Assembly: GCA_003508835.1 (NCBI GenBank)
Contig: PUFA01000003.1
Coordinates: 10,889,501-10,953,500 of the forward strand
From: Eonycteris spelaea
Lineage: Eukaryota > Chordata > Mammalia > Chiroptera > Pteropodidae
DNA length: 64,000 nt
Reading direction: 5' to 3'
Shown: positions 45,200 through 57,544 of the stretch, piece by piece
Numbering within the stretch: position 1 is the first letter of the stretch
How the letters are laid out: each line of letters starts with the position of its first letter
Notes under the pieces: model-generated
The model's database searches: none
What the model was told of the DNA's origin: nothing
The model's input: only the letters and a program-made list of their open reading frames with translations
Position numbers and translations under genes: made by a program

Positions 45200-46860
45200 G
45201 TTGAGTGAGGGGGGCAGGTCTCTGAGAGGGCTGGGATCCCAGTGCAGCCTGAGGAGAAGAGAGCAAGCAGATGTTAGGTGGTCAGTGTGGAGGGCCCCAG
45301 ACGAAATGTGTAGGAAGCAGACTGTGTCAACAGATGGAGGTGTGTCTCCAAGGCTTTGCACCAAATGGAAGAGAACAGGGGAAACAGATTCACTTGAGCA
45401 GAGGTGGGGGGCAAGTCCATCCAGTGTCTCTGCCCCTGCCTGGGAGGATGGTGGGCAGTAGACAAGAGTGGGGGAAAGAGGGAGGCACAGATCCATAACA
45501 ACCTATAGGTGTGTATAGTCCTCTGTTCTCACTGTCCTTGAGAGGGTTTGGTGCTGGAAAGGAGCGGGCTGAAAGGGGGCTTGTGGGGGACCCAAGACCA
45601 GGGTTTGTTGAGCTATGCTCTGTAGAGCCTACCCGTTTTCACTTTGGGGATGGGTGTGTCTCCCACATCTGGCCATGTCTCGGTATTTGTGCCCTCAGGT
45701 TTTACCCATTTTCTTGGCTTCCTCAAAATTTCCATTAGACCTTTACTTTATCTTGGCTGAGTTGACTGTACCCCACAGCCAGGAAAACCAGCTCAGGGAG
45801 CTGAGGCCCAGAAAGGGAAAGCTGAGGGGTGGGATAGGTTGAATGAATGACTGCTGGCTTCCTCCCTGGCATTTCCCCTCCCAGGCAGCTGTCCCCTCAT
45901 CTGTGGCTAAGCACAGAGGCCCCTCCCCTGGCTTTACACACCCTGTGACATGCAGGACTGACCTCAGAGGCCCCCTGTGGTCTGAGAAGCCAGGCTAGCT
46001 GTGAGCAGAGGGTCCAGGACTAGAGTGAACAGAAAGTGGGAGTGACAGGAATGCAGACAGAAGGAGGGCCGAGGTGCAAAGGCTCCATGGCAGAGAAGTG
46101 TGAAAAGATACTGAAACTTGGATCCAGGCCAGGAGGGCCTTCTGGCAAGGCCCCGGCCTTCTGGGGACCCCAGCTTCCTTGTCTGTAAAATCCCAACCTG
46201 AGCAGCAGATTGGCGCTGACAAAATCCCTGGGAATGAAAATGGGAAGGAAGAGTCAGAGCTCTGGATTTACTCCTGCTTCTGTTTGTTCCTCCTTCAGCC
46301 TGAAGGCCCAGGTGGGACATCTTAGAACCCCTCAGCCTCTAGCTGGCCTCTGGAGCCTGCTGCTCTCAATTCTTTCACAAAGCATCCAGAGGTGTCTGTC
46401 TGCCCTTTGCCCAGACCTGGCTTGAGGAGAGAAGGAAGGATAGGAGAAGAGAAAGGACAATGAGCCTCGGCGGCTCCCAGCCTGGGACAGAGGGCCTCTT
46501 TGGACCAGAGGCCTGGGGAAAGCAGGGAAGGAATGGATGATTCGGCCCTTATGGAGGCAAGGAGTGTCCCCTGCGGACTTGACAGGGGAGAAGGAGAAAG
46601 AAGCCGAGGAGCTGCTCAGTTCTCAGGTTGGAGTGAGCATGCTGTGTGGGACCCGTGAGCATGCCTCAGGCAGACAGTATGCCCCCTGCAAGCACACTCC
46701 AGCACTGGCCAGCACGAAGCCAGCCCACCTTCCTCTCCACCCCTCTCCTTCCCTTTCCTCCCTCACCAAGTGTCTGTGCCAGGCCATGCTGGGGTAGGAA
46801 GGGGAGGAGATGCACGGGGTGCAGTGGGCAGCAGGCCGCCTCTGCCTCTCACGACCAGTC
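45200..46860. other. Intronic sequence, little recognised
   Basis: No exon or confident repeat is seen. The two overlapping 135- and 155-codon frames at 45029-45496 lie antisense to each other and show no domain. Confidence 0.4.
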
Positions 46861-46884
46861 CCCGGTGAACCTCCATCCACCACA

Positions 46885-47150
46885 CGGCCTGTTTCTGCGT
46901 GCCGGTCTAAATATAACGATTGCGAGGCTCACTCTGGAATCGGATTCGATGTAGCCCTCTGGACTCAAGCTAACTTTTGGGGAGTAGTTTTCTTGGGAGC
47001 CTGCCAGTCCAATTCCTCCCTCATGAACACTAATTACTGCACAGACCTTCTCCATGAAATCGGTGCTGAAGCCATTTCCATCCAGGCGGCTCTCCAAGAC
47101 GAAATTTTTCTACTGGGAACCGACAGCCGCAAATAAACCTACCATCTACT
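46885..47150. promoter_or_regulatory. Unexplained CpG-retaining block, candidate conserved element
   Basis: It contains AAATATAACGATTGCGAGG, GGAATCGGATTCGATG, CACTAATTACTGC, GAAATCGGTGCTG and CCGACAGCCGC. CpGs are kept outside any island and no repeat fits. Both strands stay open across most of the block (forward 108 codons, reverse 82 codons), which is unusual at this composition. I recognise no protein family, so a noncoding element is more likely than an exon. Confidence 0.4.
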
Positions 47151-47799
47151 TAGCAACAGAGAGCAAGGGAGGTGGGGAGGAGGGGGGTGTGTGAGAGTGG
47201 GAGGGAGGGAGGGGGAGGAAGAAAGGGCTCTGCTTTTTTTTTTTTCCTTCTGTTCTTTATTTTGCAGAAAGGGTGTAATCAGTGCTCGCAGGAAAGGTGG
47301 TACAGGGTGTCTCATAAGATGGTGCAGTGGCCCGGGAGGAGGGGCCAAGCCACTTACAAGGCTAGTACCTGTTCTTGGCTGCTGGAGGTGGGCCAGGGTC
47401 CCCACTGCACTGCTGGGCACTGCTGGGCAGCTGAGGCAGCCCCCTAGCCTCTCAAGGTTTTATTCCCTTCTTACCCAGCCTAGCCTCCTTCACACCCCTC
47501 TAGGCCCATGCCTAGCTCACTTGGCCCCCCCTTAGTGAGAATGGCCTCTTTCCACCTCTCTTCCTGGTGAATTCTCACTACCCATCAGCCAGGGCCTGGG
47601 GAACACCCAACCTCTGCCAGGCAGTGCCTCCTGACCTCTCTAGGTGGCACCCATCTCTCCATTATTAACTCCAGAGGCCTATGCCAGGCCCCAGCAGTGG
47701 GGCCCGCCCTGTCCCCTTTTCTCCTTGGAGTCAGCCCATCAGTTGCCAAGGAAGGGGCGGGCACTTGGGTGAACGGGGCCTCATAGCACCAGCTTCCAT

Positions 47800-47945
47800 C
47801 AGGTTGGTGTCACACACACCTGTGAGGTAAATGTCCTTTCCATTTTGCTGAGGACAAGCCTGAGCTCAGAGTGGTCAGGCAGGATGTTCATGGCCACTAC
47901 TAAGGAAGAGGTAGGGCTGGGATTTAAATACACGGGTCTGTGTCC
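47800..47945 (-). repeat. MIR SINE fragment
   Basis: CTGTGAGGTAAATGTCC, CATTTTGCTGAGGACAAGCCTGAGCTCAGAG and GAGGTAGGGCTGGGATTTAAATAC follow reversed MIR. Confidence 0.65.
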
Positions 47946-47975
47946 AATGGCCAGGCACTGGGCTCTAGGCGTGCG

Positions 47976-47980
47976 CTCTC

Positions 47981-48018
<38 letters not shown>

Positions 48019-48050
48019 CTCCTCCCCCCCCACCCCCCCGTACCCCCTCC
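47976..48050 (+). repeat. (CT)n followed by C-rich tract
   Basis: About 20 CT units, then CCCCTCCTCCCCCCCC and further C-runs. On the minus strand this is GA plus G-runs and could form a triplex or quadruplex. Confidence 0.93.
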
Positions 48051-48539
48051 TCCCCAACCTGGTTCCCCTGGGACTGACCCATCATTCAGGGTAGTGTCCC
48101 TTCTGTCTACTCCTGCCTCAAGGGCCAGGCTAGGGCTGGGCGCTCAGCCCCCATTCTAGGAGTGCCTGCATCCAAAGGGCAGGAGAATTTCCCCCGAGGT
48201 TTCTCGGCCCAGAGCAGGCCCAGCAAGTGCTTATGGCCACTGGCCATTGGCCAGGTTCCGGCGCTCCAGCCAACGAAGCCCTCAGAGTCTGCTCAGGGCC
48301 ATGACATGCTGTACACACCTTGCTCATTCAGTAGAAGTATTGGTCTCTCCCCTAGCAGAGCTTCCTCCATGCCCTATGTCTAGCTGTGCGCCCAGGGACA
48401 CCCCACAACAGGACTCCAGCCCACAAGTTACCTCACCCAGATACCTCAACATCTATTTTCTGACACCCATGCCCCCAGGATGGGGCCCTCCCTTAAAGCT
48501 ATTAAGAGGGATCTAGCGCCACTTCTGCCACCAAGACCT

Positions 48540-48640
48540 GGGAATACCTTCACCTCTCTGGGTCTCAGTTTCTCCATCCATCAAATAAACATGATGCCAG
48601 TTCCTTTACCTGGGTGGGTGGTACGATGTCAAAGGAGACA
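48540..48640 (+). repeat. MIR SINE fragment
   Basis: CACCTCTCTGGGTCTCAGTTTCTCCATCCATCAAATAAACATG is the forward MIR core. Confidence 0.6.
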
Positions 48641-48984
48641 GCAGCAGGGAGGACTGAGAGCTACCTGGATATCAGTTGTTTCTCTCACTGCCCGTTCCAG
48701 GCACCTGCTTCATGTTTACCCCAGGGTGGATGAGTGAGGCCTGAGCTCAGCTCCCCTCTCCAGGGGAAGCAGCCAGACTCAGACAAGCTCCCACCAGGGC
48801 TGGGAGAGTGGCTTCCTGGAGCGGGAGATGCGAGGAGTGTCCTGGAAGAGCTCTCTCTTAAAAGAGACTTTAAGAAATATGGGTTAATGCTCAGGGTCAA
48901 GCCACCTCCCTGCTTTGGCCACCTGTGGCCTTATTTGTAGGGAGGGGAGTGGCATTGGATGTGCAGGTGGTGGGTAAAAATGGG

Positions 48985-49205
48985 GCTGGCACGCTGCTTG
49001 GTTCCATCACCTTCTAGCAGTGTGACTTGGAGCAAGTTTCTTAGCCACGTTCTCCCTCAGTTTCCTCACCTGTAAAGTGGGAGATTAGCCGCATTTACTT
49101 CACTGGGTTGCTGAGGGTTAAATGAGAACATATATGCCAGACGCTCAAACAGTGCCTGCATAGGTACTCCCTCGGTCAGCATTAGCTCTCGGTACATAGG
49201 TAATA
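48985..49205 (+). repeat. MIR SINE
   Basis: CAGTGTGACTTGGAGCAAGTTTCTTAG, CTCAGTTTCCTCACCTGTAAAGTGGG, GGGTTGCTGAGGGTTAAATGAG and CAAACAGTGCCTGCATAGG occur in forward MIR order. Confidence 0.82.
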
Positions 49206-49300
49206 CCAGTCATCTTTAGCAAGACGAATCACTTCCTGTGTACCAGGGGCTGCGCTGAGCACGTTGCATGCATTTTCTTACTTAGTTCACTGGTTCTGTT
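49206..49300 (-). repeat. MIR SINE fragment
   Basis: TGTGTACCAGGGGCTGCGCTGAGCACGTTGCATGCATTTTC fits reversed MIR (TATGTGCCAGGCACTGTTCTAAGCGCTTTACATG). Confidence 0.6.
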
Positions 49301-49303
49301 TTC

Positions 49304-49305
<2 letters not shown>

Positions 49306-49346
<41 letters not shown>

Positions 49347-49401
49347 TACATGTGTGTGAGAGAGACACAGAGACAGAGAGACAGACAGAGAGACAGAGAG
49401 A
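49306..49401 (+). repeat. (TG)20 and (AGACAG)n microsatellite
   Basis: A 40-bp TG run, a short TGGTACATG interruption and then GAGAGACACAGAGACAG-type units. Confidence 0.95.
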
Positions 49402-50109
49402 AAAACATGTGAAGAGCCCCAAGAAGCAAGACCACAGTGTTGCATCTAGAGCCGATAGAGTAAGTCCCAGCTCCTAGCACCGGGCCGGTTTGAGAGGCTT
49501 CATCATAGAGGATGGGCCTGAGCTATAGATATCTTGATGGCAAATAAGGCTAGTCACGTTCAGCCTGGGACCAGCAGGAGCACTGGTCCTCAGGAAGCTG
49601 AGGGCCACCCAGGTTGAGCCTGGTGAGGTGAGGGAAGGCCTTGGGGTTCCTGGTCAAGGGGAGAAGGGAACCAACTGTCCTAGCAGGAAGTGGGATCCTT
49701 GCACAGCTGGTGCCAGGTCCGGCGCCAGCTTGTCTGAATGGCCTCACCTGGCTAAGACCCTTGACCTTAGTGACAGGGGCCAGCTAGGGTGACTCACAGC
49801 ATCAGGGAACTCATGTGGGCTCTGCACGCTCTTCCTTTCAACACTTCTTATATTTTCTAATTTTACTTCCAAACTTAGATTCCTGGTTAATCTTCTTCAG
49901 CAAAATTCTAACCTCCCTTCAGCAGAGCAAGGCTGAAAAGACACTCTCGTTATGGGGGCTGCCCCAAGGGAAGTGTGGCAATGGGCACTTATGTCCTGGC
50001 TGGAGCTCAGGCGCAGTGAGCTTTGGGGCCAGGTGGGGGCGACTACAGGCCCTCATCTCAGGGAAGCACCCCCCCAGGGAGCAAAGAGGGTCCCAGTGGC
50101 AGGCAGCAG

Positions 50110-50300
50110 AGTGGGGCAATTAGAGGTGTGGGCTTTGGTATCAGATAAACCTGGGCTCCTTCTCTGGGCTTCACCACTTCCTGGCCGTGTGATCTCAGGT
50201 GAGCACCTTAATCTCTCTGAGCCCCACTTCCAAATTGCACGATGGGATCCATACAGGTCCATCTGACACATGCGAAGCTCCCAGGGCAGTGCTAGGCCCG
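50110..50300 (+). repeat. MIR SINE
   Basis: TGTGGGCTTTGGTATCAGATAAACCTGGGC, CCACTTCCTGGCCGTGTGATCTCAGG, TTAATCTCTCTGAGCCCC and GGGCAGTGCTAGG fit forward MIR. Confidence 0.75.
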
Positions 50301-50629
50301 CACTTGTCCCTTTTCTGATGTCGTTGAGCAAAGGCGTGCTCTGGGTTGCACAGCCCTTCTGGGCTGCCCTGGGACTTGCCTTTTCCAAGGGACAGAGGGC
50401 TGCGGCCTTGGCCTAGTTGTCAGGTGTCCACTCCTCGGCTGTGGGCAGGCTGTGCCTTTTGAAGCCTCAGCCCATGTCTGGGCCTCCACCTTCCCTCTGC
50501 ACCCAATGCCACCCCCCTGTTCTTTCAGCATTTTCTGTTTCTTATCTCAGGAGGAAGGCTGAGCAGAAAAACAAATCAAAGTTGCCTGCATGTCTTGGAG
50601 CCCGAGATGCTCCCACGAAGCCATCCCTT

Positions 50630-50765
50630 GCTTCCCATTACCCACCCAATAACTCTTGTATATGGAGTGTGAAATAATTAGCAGCGGCAAAAATAATTTA
50701 GGAAACAAGAAGAAACTAATTGTATAAGCTCGTTTGGGGAAAACACAGCCAACCAAAAACCCACT
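50630..50765. promoter_or_regulatory. Candidate conserved noncoding element
   Basis: TGTGAAATAATTAGCAGCGGC, AAAAATAATTTAGG and AACTAATTGTATAAGC cluster in a repeat-free AT-rich block. Confidence 0.4.
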
Positions 50766-51424
50766 GTGTAGGGGGATGTAGACAGACCGACCAGCTTCTT
50801 GGAGGTCAAGGCCATGGATAGATCACCTGGAGGGCCCCTTGCAAGGCCCTTTCTCAGGACGGGCTTCCTCCACCTAATTCTCCAAGAGGGGCCGACAGGT
50901 GCTATAGCCAGGAAAGGCCTCCCTCATAGGCCTAGGGGTAACTTTCCAAAATGCATCTATACCCCCTATCTCAGGCCATACTATTGAGCCAGGTGTGGAG
51001 GGAGGTCGGGTCACTTGAAACAGTCTCATGCAGTCCCATGGGCCTGGTGATCTCCCTGACTTGAGTTGGGGCTGGGCAGCAGTCCTTGCACCCAGCAGGC
51101 CTGGAATGTTCTTTTTCCCTCCCCTCCCCCATCGCCTTCGACACTCAGACCTTCCAGCCCCAAACAGAAGGCCACCGTATGTCATTGTGCAATCGGTGAT
51201 GCATTAAGACAATGCAGAGCTTCTCTGAGAAATGGGAGAAAGCATCCGGTGCCTCCCATTTATGACCCTTCTAACTTTGAAGAGTTTGCTTTCTCTTTGA
51301 TCACTTTTCTAACTCCTAAACTCCCTCCCACCCTCTACTCCGTTGTCCTTACTTTCTGGGAGGTGGAGGTCAGGCACCCTTGTTTCTAGGTGACAGATGA
51401 AAAGGAGTGAGGAAACTGCCACAT

Positions 51425-51530
51425 TTCTGAGTGGACAATTTCAAGGTAAGGGAATGAGGGATCAGAGAAGTGAAATAATTGCCACAGGTCACAGTCAGCA
51501 GGAAGGCAGCTCAGGGTTTGACATGGGGCT
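51425..51530 (-). repeat. MIR SINE fragment
   Basis: GGGATCAGAGAAGTGAAATAATTGCCACAGGTCACAGTCAG fits reversed MIR. Confidence 0.5.
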
Positions 51531-51784
51531 GCTGTTTCTCCCTTACCTAACTAGAATGGATAACTTGCTTAGTTGCTCAAGGCATCCAGGCAGATCCCGA
51601 ATGAACACAGAGACCATCTCTCTGTTCCCCTGAGACTATGCCCAGGCCCCTGAGACCCCTGACTCTCATCTGAATGAGAGCTGAGTCCAGCAAGAAGAGA
51701 ATGCCTCACTGGCCCTGTACCCCTTTCACTCAGGTGAGGTACATTTGTATTTGCAGTTAATAGAACAGATTTACAAGGTTATTC

Positions 51785-52130
51785 TTAATAACAGAAATCT
51801 CCCCCCTCTCGCTGTATGCACCTGTCTTCTATCTCCTCACTCATCTTCTCTTGTCTGAGCCATTACAATGCCTCCTAATTTGTCCCTTGGCCTCCAGTGT
51901 CTCTTCTCTGGCCAGCACAGTGATTGCCTTCAGGATATGTTCTCATCTGTCACTTCTTTGCTTTGAAACCTTCTGTGACTTCCTATTTCCTCCAGCAGCA
52001 GCATATACTTCTCATCTTTGCCTCCTCTGTGACATTGGTCTTTGTCCACCCCCTTCCTTTAGATTTTGGCTTCTTGGCGAGAAGGCACCTCATTGAGAGC
52101 AGAACTGGATTCATATCTGGTTGTCTCTCC
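51785..52130 (+). repeat. L2-like LINE fragment
   Basis: CT-rich text with CTTTGAAACCTTCTGTGACTTCC and GGCGAGAAGGCACC resembles a decayed L2 3' region. The subfamily is unclear. Confidence 0.45.
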
Positions 52131-53744
52131 CCTCACTGTTTTCACCTGAAATCATAGTGGCTCCCATGCAGCCTTTCAGCCACAGTGGCGAAGTGTCCAT
52201 CTCCCCAACACACCACTACCTGCTAAACAGTGCTGCCTGGAGGGCTCCTGGCACCTGACATTCAAGCTGGGCAAAGGGGCACCCATTATTTGGCCCACAC
52301 ATGCCAGTTCCACCAAACTGGTGATTGGCACTATCAAGCCAGAAACATGAGAGTTCAACACCCTTCTTCTTCATCCTCATCCACCCTACGGCCTTTTCCA
52401 GAGTGGACTCCTCCTTTACACTCCGCCACTGTCTAGGTCCAGACTTTATTATCACTTTGAGCTTGTCTCCTGAAGTTCCCAAGAGCTGCCATGTCCTCTC
52501 CAGCGCTCCCAGGCAGGCCTCATAAGGCCTCTCCTTTCTCCCGCTTCTTTTCCCGGATTTGGCTGAAATCTGGTGCTGAGTTGCCCTGGCATATAAGATA
52601 GGGTGAGCTTGACTGGAGCACCCCAAAGTCCAGCCTAAGACATCAGAGGCTGGGAGCCAATGGAAATTCTGGCTGTTAAGCACCAAGCTGCACCATTAGT
52701 TTGGAATCAGCACCTGGGAGGAGCCAGGGGAAAGCATTTGGAGTCAGGACGGTGACTCCTGAAAGGCAGCCCCCTCTGGGCCTATTTGCTGTGCTAATTG
52801 CCTGACAGGATTACAGGGCAGGTGTCCAGGACTTGGACTGTGGTCTCATCATACACTCAGTAGCTAAGGTCTTAAGGGGTGTGGGGTCGGGTGGAGTGCT
52901 AAGAAGATAAGTGTGGAGTGGTGGGCCTCCCGCACCTCCTGCTGGGCTAATGGATGGCATTACATATGCATAGGCAGAGCATGCCTGTTCTTGAGGCTGA
53001 CAAATGCCACAGGTGCAGCTGCAAGGGACACAAGCCAGCTGCTCCCATCACATCTGCATGATTGCTGTTCAAGGTCATGCTGTGAGCTTGAATGGTCTGG
53101 TAAGTTGAGGGCTTGGAGCCCCATCACTACTGCATTGGTGGGTCCCCTTAGCTAACCGTCTCTTTCTAGCTGGAGAAGCAGGGATGAGAGGTGGGGAGGG
53201 TCTTTTCCCTCTGAACCAAGCCATCTCAACTGTGCACATGCCGATAACAACAATGAGAATAGAGTCTCTATGCTTTGGGAGAGAACAGCCATCTCTGGGT
53301 CGGCAACTTCCCTCTCCTGAGGGAAGAAGAATGCCCCAACCCATCCTTCTGCCTCCTGAGACTTCTGCTTACACTGCTCCTGCCCTGATGTGGTCTCCCT
53401 ACCCCAAAGCCCCGTCTTGACCTTTCTGGGATAACACAAGTCTCCCTCCCACTGGTGGGGCTTAATAGTTCAGCCATCAAAATGGACTTCCACCTGTCTT
53501 TCTCCAAATCACTTATACCAAACACATTTAATGAAAGAGTGTTATCAATTTTACATCCTCCCCTCTAATTAAAAGAATATTAGCACCTGCAACTGCTTGT
53601 CTATCATAGAGTCTCGAGGACATTGATTTCACATGGAAGTGAATATGTAAATATCTTGAGTTCTGCAAAGAGCACCATGAAGCTGGGACATCCACTCAAT
53701 GGATGTCCTGGCCACCTTGGAGAGCCACGTGTGTTGTGGTGGGA

Positions 53745-53930
53745 AAATCCAGGAAATGCATCTGAGTTTCCGACACCTCTAGCTGATTGACCCAAGATCT
53801 GATCTATCGGAACCTCAGCTTTGTTGTCTGTGAAACAGGGATAGAACATTTCAGACAGGGTAGCTTCTAAGGTTAGTGAAGGAATGATACATAGTAGGCA
53901 CTCAATACGTGCTGAGTTGATCTGAATCAA
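53745..53930 (+). repeat. MIR SINE
   Basis: GGAACCTCAGCTTTGTTGTCTGTGAAACAGGG, then ACATAGTAGGCACTCAATACGTGCTGAG, fit forward MIR including its tail. Confidence 0.7.
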
Positions 53931-53949
53931 GTTAAAGACCTTGAGATGC

Positions 53950-54555
53950 ACAAGTCAGCTTGGGAATTTACAAATAATAAGAAGACATCAGTCATATGAC
54001 CCAGCAATTCTACTCAGCTGAATACCTCAAAGAATTGAAGACAGATATTCAAATAAATACTTATACACACATGTTCAAAGCAACACTATTCACAACAGCC
54101 CAAAGTGGAAACAATCGAAATGTACATCAGCTGATGAATGGATAAACAAAGTGTGATGTATCCATACAATAGAATACTATTCAGTCATAAAAAGGGAGGA
54201 AATTCTGATTCATGCTACAAGTGTGGATGAATATTGAAAACATTATGCTCAGTGAAAAAAAACAGACATAAAAGGCCACATACTGCATAAGTCCATTTTT
54301 ATGAAGCATCCAGAATATATAATCCACAGAGATAGAAATGAGATTAGTGGTTGCCAGGGACTGGGAGCTGGTGGGAAGGGGGACTGACTGTTGAATGCAT
54401 ATGAGGTTTCCTTTGGGGTGATGAAAATGTCTTGAAACTTGATAGGGATGATGTGGTGTATAACACTATGTAGTGATTGTACTAAATGCCACTGAATTGT
54501 GCACTTTAAATGGTTAATGCATAATTTAAAAAAAGAAGAGAAAAGAAAAGAAAGC
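53950..54555 (+). repeat. L1M LINE 3' end (ORF2 end plus 3' part)
   Basis: ATGACCCAGCAATTCTACTC, CACAACAGCCCAAAGTGG, CTGATGAATGGATAAACAAAG, ACAATAGAATACTATTCAGTC, ATTAGTGGTTGCCAGGG, GGGTGATGAAAATGTC and CACTGAATTGTGCACTTTAAATGG occur in L1M order. An A-rich tail (AAAAAAAGAAGAGAAAAG) closes it. It is 5'-truncated, and the reverse-transcriptase frame is broken by stops. Confidence 0.92.
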
Positions 54556-54559
54556 ATCA

Positions 54560-55680
54560 GGAGAAATTAACACACTAAGGCACGCAAACATTGTCCTCCT
54601 TTTTCCCACAGGAGCGGAGGCTCAGTGCACGCCAGGCATGTCCTTGCCCCAACCTGACAGAACATTCCTTAGGGCCAGCTGGCCAAATGACTTCAGGGAC
54701 ACTGACCTTCATCCTCGGAAGCTGGCATGAATCTACCATCCAAGGGTGCATTCCGGACACTTGGGCTCTCCTACTTCCCTGGGCTTCCTTGGTGACTCCA
54801 GCAGGCCTCTATCAGACACAGAGCAAGCTCTGGCCATAGAGGTATCCCCCATTTCTTTAGGGGCCACCCTCATGCGCTGCCTTGCTCTCTGCCCTGTGAG
54901 GATGGTCTGAAGCCCCAAGATGGACTGGATGCTGATGGTGGCTCTATCCTTGGAGAGGGAGACTTGACTTGTCCGTGGCCCTGGCCCAGGCTGCCTGCTT
55001 GCCCTGTGGTGTGAGGGGCAGACTTACATTGCCAAGGTCCCTCCCTGTGGGATCATACAATAGTGACTTCCCCTTCCTGAGCCCATTTCCCTTTGAGCCC
55101 ATGTGGCTACTCTTTTAGAAATGTCTTCCCCTTCTCCTCTAGGGTCTCCCACTTGGCCTGTGCACATGTGACCCTCTCATTGCATCACTGAAACAGCCAG
55201 GTAGACTCGTTAATAGTTAGTAGACCCAGGAGCTGTGCTTGAGAGAGAGATGCCGGCAGCCTCCTAGAGATGGCTCTGCCTTCTAGAACGGTGTTGACTT
55301 TCTGTTCCCTCTCTTTGAAGCAGAAGATGCAGCCTCGAGGCTTTTGCCCAAGGGTACTGCTCACTGCTAGTCATCCCACCTCCTGGTCATGGAGGGCTCC
55401 CTCCAGTGTCCTGTCCCCAGGTGGTGCTCTGTAATCATTTGTGGCATGAGTGAGCCGTAGGAAATAAGGGTGGATGGCCTCTTTCAGGGAGTGCTCTCCA
55501 ACCTCTCCCTTCCCTCAGCATTTGAAGCCATAGCCATAAGCTTCTCTAGTCACTCACACACCCATAATTCCCACAGGCAGACATCAGCTGCCCTCTGCAG
55601 GCAAGGCACTGTGCTGGGTCTGGTCCCACTGTGTGCCACTCAGCTGGTGGATGCATGAGCCTAGACTCCCCAGGCACCTA
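54560..55680. other. Intronic sequence without recognised elements
   Basis: No repeat or exon is recognised; there are only short frames without domains. Confidence 0.4.
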
Positions 55681-55684
55681 GAGC

Positions 55685-55980
55685 TCCTTGGGGCGAGGCA
55701 TGTCTCCCCACTCCAGGGGTCCTGCACTGGACTCTAGCCTGCCACTTTTAACCTCACAGGCTTTGCACACCCACTCTCTTCTCCCTAAGAACCTGAGACA
55801 TGGACCACTTCACCCCACAACTTGCTGTGCCTTCTCCAGCTCTGTGCCCTCTGACACTCTTGGTCTCACAGAGCCATTTGACATACCTCCTACCCCTTCT
55901 ACTGCCTCCGACTACCCACGTGTGAGTCTCCCCAAACTGCGAACCCCCAGAGGGCCGGAGCACACCCACTGCCACACTTA
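55685..55980 (+). repeat. Possible L2 fragment
   Basis: CT-rich text including GGCTTTGCACACCC and AACCCCCAGAGGGCCGGAGC is loosely L2-like. Confidence 0.3.
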
Positions 55981-56306
55981 ATGCCCAAGGACTGCCACTA
56001 GCTGGTTAAAAAGGAGAGTAGTTCTGGGAAATAAGTTGCTGAATTACTCCTTTCTTCGTGGTGTTCTGCCTTTTTTCTTTCTTTCTTTTTTTAACCTGGA
56101 GGGAATACAACTCCAGCATCTCCACCCATTTTATAAATACTTTGACAAATGGTTGCTCTCCTGCCATGCTTACCCCAAGCAGGGGCATCTGTCATTTTGG
56201 AAGGCAACTGTTTACAGCCCTACGACCTGTAATGCAGAGTCAGCGCCTGGGGATGAGGGTGGAGGAGGGGGCAGCCAGGCGACTGCAATTCATCAGGCCC
56301 AGAACT

Positions 56307-56314
56307 GAAAGAAA

Positions 56315-56367
<53 letters not shown>

Positions 56368-56442
56368 GAAGGAAGGAAGGAAGGAAGGAAGGAAGGAAGG
56401 AAGGAAGGAAGGAAGGAAGGAAGGAAGGAAGGAAGGAAGGAA
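56307..56442 (+). repeat. (GAAA)15(GGAA)19 microsatellite
   Basis: About 60 bp of GAAA units pass directly into 76 bp of perfect GGAA units. The whole is polypurine. Long GGAA arrays can bind ETS-family factors. The Lys/Glu/Arg and Phe/Leu/Ser/Pro repeat frames (up to 198 codons) are artefacts. Confidence 0.98.
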
Positions 56443-57544
56443 AATCCACACAAGTAGGGAGTAATTGCCGTGTCCTTGGCAACGAAGCAGCAGTCTGGGG
56501 CCCTGTGCTCCATGTCCTTCCCTGGGCAGGGCAGGGAGAACTGGCTGGGAGTGCGTGTTTTCTGCTCCCCTGGACCATTCCGAAGGAGCTGTTTTCAAGT
56601 CACTCCTCAGCCACTGTTTGTGTTTCTCATTCATCTCTCAGCTACAGGTCGTAGTTTCCAGACCAGTGTCTTAGGTGAGAAGAGCCAGACATCTATAAGC
56701 ATGGAGGGGAGCACCATGGAGAGGATCCACAGTCCACGATGACTTCCTACCAAGCCATACACCCTGTGGGAATGACCCTCAGTGGGAGCTTAAGGAGGCT
56801 GCTGTCTCTTCTTCCTGCTCCTCCTCTCTGCCTTTGTCTTCTCAGGATGCCCCCTTCTCCCTGGAACTCTTCAGAAGGAACATTGGCCTTTTGGGCCCAT
56901 GGGTGTGTATTGGTGAGAGCAGAGAGCAGAGGGTCTGAGGTTTTGAGGTATATGGGGGGTCTCAGAGGCTGAGAGAGGTATAGTGGGATCTCACCAGCAC
57001 AGGGACCCAGGTAAAAGTGAAAAAAATGACTCCCCCCAGAAGTTCTGCAGGAAAAGAGAAAACTTTCACCTTCCCCAGACCCACCAGACTCCTGGACTGG
57101 CTCCCTGTGGTCCTGCTGTGGAGGCTGAGAATAGAACAAAAGCCCTCCTTTCCCTGACCCAGTTGGGTCCCTTCATCCTCCAAGAACACTTTGGTCTCCC
57201 TCTTCCCAGAAACCACTTCTCCCTCTTCCCTGCCACTTCAACTTTAACGGCCCGTCCTTCCCTGCTGCCTGCCAGGCCCACTCATCCAGTGCCCATCTGT
57301 CACCGGGGAAGTGGGGCGGCCCCCCAGGCAGGCTGGGAGCAGCGGGAGAGTGGGAGTGAGCCTGTCCTCACGAGCGTCTCTCTGGTCCTGTAGTTGTTCA
57401 GCAAATGAGTGTCCATGAGCAGCATGGACTTCCGCTGGTGGAAGCTTCACTCCCCAAAGAGAACCACAGAGCAGGGACATGGACCCTTCTTACGCACACT
57501 CCAGGTTCTCCTTAACCTGGATCAACCTTCTCTCTCCCGTTTTT

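Noticed and set aside
45029..45496. Pair of antisense 135- and 155-codon frames
   Set aside because: Mirror frames in ordinary intron, no domain on either strand.
54249..54557. 102-codon minus-strand frame
   Set aside because: Antisense to an L1M 3' end.
56058..56654. 198-codon frame with Lys/Glu/Arg repeats and antisense Phe/Leu/Ser/Pro frames
   Set aside because: Produced by the GAAA/GGAA microsatellite.
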